Of a stretch of 51,881 nt of DNA, positions 49,932 through 51,881 are shown piece by piece (position 1 is the stretch's first letter; every line of letters begins with the position of its first letter). A program made the translations under genes and the position numbers. The notes below the pieces were generated by a model. The model was not told the DNA's origin. It saw only the letters and a list, made by a program, of their open reading frames with translations, and searched no databases. The DNA lies in assembly GCF_014596465.1 (NCBI RefSeq), contig NZ_MECK01000290.1:1-51881 (forward strand), given 5' to 3'. This DNA comes from Streptomyces sp. CBMA123 (GTDB lineage: Bacteria; Actinomycetota; Actinomycetes; Streptomycetales; Streptomycetaceae).

Positions 49932-51497
49932 CTACAGCATGTCCTTGAACTCCTTGGGCAGTTCGAAGTCGGCCGGGCCCTTGCCCGCGCCGAGGCCGAA
50001 CGCACCGCCGTCGGCCGGGCCCTGGCCGCCGCCCGGACCGAGCGCGCGGCGCTCGGCGGCCGCGGCCTCCTCCTGCGCCCGCTTCAGCGGGTTGCCGCTC
50101 TTGCGCTTGCCCTTGGCCTGCGGGGCCTTCTTACCGGACTTCTTCGCGCCGCCGCCCATGCCCGGGATCCCCGGCATGCCGGGCATGCCCTTGCCGGAGG
50201 CCATCGCGGACATCATCTTGCGGGCGTCGAAGAACCGCTCGACCAGGTTCTTGACCTCGCCGACCTGGACGCCCGAGCCCTTGGCGATGCGGGCCCGGCG
50301 GGAGCCGTTGATCAGCTCCGGCTCGGCGCGCTCGGTCGGGGTCATCGACTTGATGATCGCGCCGACCCGGTTGACGTCCTTGTCGTCGATGTTGTTGATC
50401 TGCTCGCGGATCTGGCCCATGCCGGGCAGCATGCCGAGCAGCTTGGAGATCGAGCCCATCTTCTGGACCTGCTCCAGCTGGGACAGGAAGTCGTCCAGGG
50501 TGAAGGCCTTCGGACCGCCGCGCAGCTTGGCGGCGATCTTCTCGGCCTCCTCCTGCGAGAAGGTCTGCTCGGCCTTCTCGATCAGCGAGAGGACGTCGCC
50601 CATGCCCAGGATGCGCGAGGCCATCCGGTCCGGGTGGAAGGCGTCGAAGTCGTCGACCTTCTCGCCGTTGGAGGCGAACATGATCTGCCGACCGGTGACG
50701 TGGGCGACCGACAGGGCGGCACCACCGCGGGCGTCGCCGTCGAGCTTGGAGAGCACGACACCGGTGAAGTCGACGCCGTCGAGGAAGGCCTGCGCGGTGG
50801 TGACCGCGTCCTGGCCGATCATCGCGTCGACGACGAACAGGACCTCGTCCGGGTTCACCGCGGCGCGGATGTCGGCGGCCTGCCGCATCAGCTCGGCGTC
50901 GATGCCCAGGCGGCCGGCGGTGTCGACGATGACGACGTCGTACTGCTTCTGCTTGGCGTACTCGATCGAGTCCTTGGCGACCTGCACCGGGTCGCCGACG
51001 CCGTTGCCCGGCTGCGGGCCGTAGAAGGCCACGCCGGCGCGGTCGGCGACCACCTGGAGCTGGTTGACCGCGTTGGGCCGCTGGAGGTCGCAGGCGACCA
51101 GCAGCGGGGTGTGCTTCTGGGACTTGAGCCAGTGGCCGAGCTTGCCCGCGAGGGTGGTCTTACCGGCACCCTGCAGACCGGCGAGCATGATGACCGTCGG
51201 GCCGCTCTTGGCGAACCGCACCCGGCGGGTCTCGCCACCGAGGATCGCGATGAGCTCCTCGTTGACGATCTTGATGATCTGCTGCGCCGGGTTCAGCGCG
51301 CCGGAGACCTCGACGCCGAGCGCCCGCTCCTTGACCTGCTTGATGAAGGCCCGGACGACCGGCAGCGCGACGTCCGCCTCCAGCAGCGCGATGCGGATCT
51401 CGCGGGCCGTGGCGTCGATGTCCGCCTCGCTCAGGCGGCCCTTGCCCCGGAGGTTCTTGAACGTCGCTGCGAGGCGATCGGAAAGAGTGTCGAACAC
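49932..51497 (-). CDS. ffh: signal recognition particle protein Ffh
   Basis: A 521-residue SRP GTPase that targets membrane proteins with 4.5S-type RNA. N domain FDTLSDRLAATFKNLRGKGR. G domain with GLQGAGKTTLAGKLG (G1, near 105), DLQRPNAVNQL, VDTAGRLGIDAELM (G3) and SKLDGDARGG (G4). Met-rich M domain near residue 400 onward (FFDARKMMSAMASGKGMPGM). The C-terminal tail of about 80 residues is Lys/Gly/Ala-rich. GTG 51497 (FDTLSDRL) chosen over ATG 51521 (MPQRTRADVFDT), because the homologous start is here. A GAGGA lies about 12 nt upstream. Both start at nearly the same place. Confidence 0.95.
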   Translation of the reverse strand: MFDTLSDRLAATFKNLRGKGRLSEADIDATAREIRIALLEADVALPVVRAFIKQVKERALGVEVSGALNPAQQIIKIVNEELIAILGGETRRVRFAKSGPTVIMLAGLQGAGKTTLAGKLGHWLKSQKHTPLLVACDLQRPNAVNQLQVVADRAGVAFYGPQPGNGVGDPVQVAKDSIEYAKQKQYDVVIVDTAGRLGIDAELMRQAADIRAAVNPDEVLFVVDAMIGQDAVTTAQAFLDGVDFTGVVLSKLDGDARGGAALSVAHVTGRQIMFASNGEKVDDFDAFHPDRMASRILGMGDVLSLIEKAEQTFSQEEAEKIAAKLRGGPKAFTLDDFLSQLEQVQKMGSISKLLGMLPGMGQIREQINNIDDKDVNRVGAIIKSMTPTERAEPELINGSRRARIAKGSGVQVGEVKNLVERFFDARKMMSAMASGKGMPGMPGIPGMGGGAKKSGKKAPQAKGKRKSGNPLKRAQEEAAAAERRALGPGGGQGPADGGAFGLGAGKGPADFELPKEFKDML

Positions 51498-51620
51498 GTC
51501 GGCGCGGGTCCTCTGCGGCATCGGTATCAGTACGGTCGTCGTCCCCCAGGGTATCCGGCCGCCCCGGGTACGGTCTCCACCCCCGTACGGAAGACCTCCC
51601 TCCCCCGTACGGCGGCCCCC

Positions 51621-51881
51621 TCAGCCCAGCGCCGCCCGGACCGCCGCCACCACCTCCCCGGCCCGCCCCGCGGTGAGCGGACGCCCCGCCGGATCGGTCA
51701 GGTAGAACGAGTCGACGGCCTCCGCTCCCAGCGTGGAGACGTGCGCGGTGCGCACCCGGACGCCCGCCCCGTCCAGCGCCCGCCCGATCCGGTGCAGCAG
51801 CCCGGGGGCGTCGTGCGCGCGGACCTCCAGCACGGTCGCGGTCGCCGAGGCCACCGCCGGCGCCACCGCGACCAGCGGCGG
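51621..51881 (-). CDS. glnD: GlnD C-terminus (PII uridylyltransferase), truncated by the window edge
   Basis: The last 86 codons of a protein ending in an ACT domain: VLEVRAHDAPGLLHRIGRAL, VRTAHVSTLGAEAVDSFYLTD. In GlnD the paired C-terminal ACT domains sense glutamine and control modification of the PII protein GlnB/GlnK. The frame is open to the window end, reading PPLVAVAPAV before the ACT part. Next to ffh as in other actinomycetes. Assignment is limited by the short segment, since other ACT proteins are possible. Confidence 0.75.
   Translation of the reverse strand, partial: PPLVAVAPAVASATATVLEVRAHDAPGLLHRIGRALDGAGVRVRTAHVSTLGAEAVDSFYLTDPAGRPLTAGRAGEVVAAVRAALG

Noticed and set aside
49824..51866. 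Longer N-terminal starts for the GNAT protein and Ffh
   Set aside because: The extra residues lack a Shine-Dalgarno and do not fit family starts. Chosen starts give normal lengths.

Overview
The window is chromosomal DNA of a very high-GC, spore-forming actinomycete of the Streptomyces/Kitasatospora type. This rests on codon use with GC-rich third positions, many GTG starts, a WhiG-type sporulation sigma factor, a cluster of four type I signal peptidases, and a gene order that, as far as I recall, runs parallel to the Streptomyces coelicolor block from the polyamine genes through rpsB and whiG to glnD. Nearly everything reads on the minus strand. No transposase, phage, plasmid, CRISPR array, tRNA gene or secondary-metabolite cluster is visible. 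The left edge is the leader and promoter region of an rRNA operon that runs leftwards out of the window. The right edge cuts through glnD.

Positions 0.5-19.4 kb are catabolic. They hold mmsA (methylmalonate-semialdehyde dehydrogenase), an AbiEii-like nucleotidyltransferase, a small unknown protein, and a two-part polyamine uptake and degradation locus. Part one is aldehyde dehydrogenase, potD-like lipoprotein, potA, potB, potC and a PuuB-like FAD oxidase. Part two is a second aldehyde dehydrogenase, a class III aminotransferase and a second PotD-like lipoprotein. A PucR-type regulator lies between the parts. A divergent Lrp regulator plus a second aminotransferase closes the locus. Together they would import putrescine or spermidine, remove the amino group by oxidation or transamination, and oxidise the aldehyde towards GABA and succinate.

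Positions 19.6-28 kb hold an ABC exporter pair with unusual ATPase motifs and then the conserved run rlmN, cdsA, frr, pyrH, tsf, rpsB. Positions 28-36 kb hold a secreted M23 peptidase, a TetR regulator, whiG, then dprA-comM-yraN, DUF2469 and a NUDIX hydrolase. Positions 36-40.1 kb are four tandem signal peptidase genes. Positions 40.1-43 kb are the translation and RNA set rplS, trmD, rimM, khpA, rpsP. The remainder is a SprT-like zinc protein, proS, a methyltransferase, ftsH, a GNAT acetyltransferase, ffh and the end of glnD.

The most unusual signals are small-scale. Three unrelated genes (rlmN, proS, a methyltransferase) are followed by short tandem repeats whose unit contains the gene's own stop codon. 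Other short repeats occur in genes and spacers. Several genes have a -10 hexamer 6-7 nt before the start codon, which suggests leaderless mRNAs. WhiG has a long repeat-rich N-terminal extension. The M23 peptidase frame runs 309-316 bp into the convergent tetR gene. I found no convincing wholly new system.
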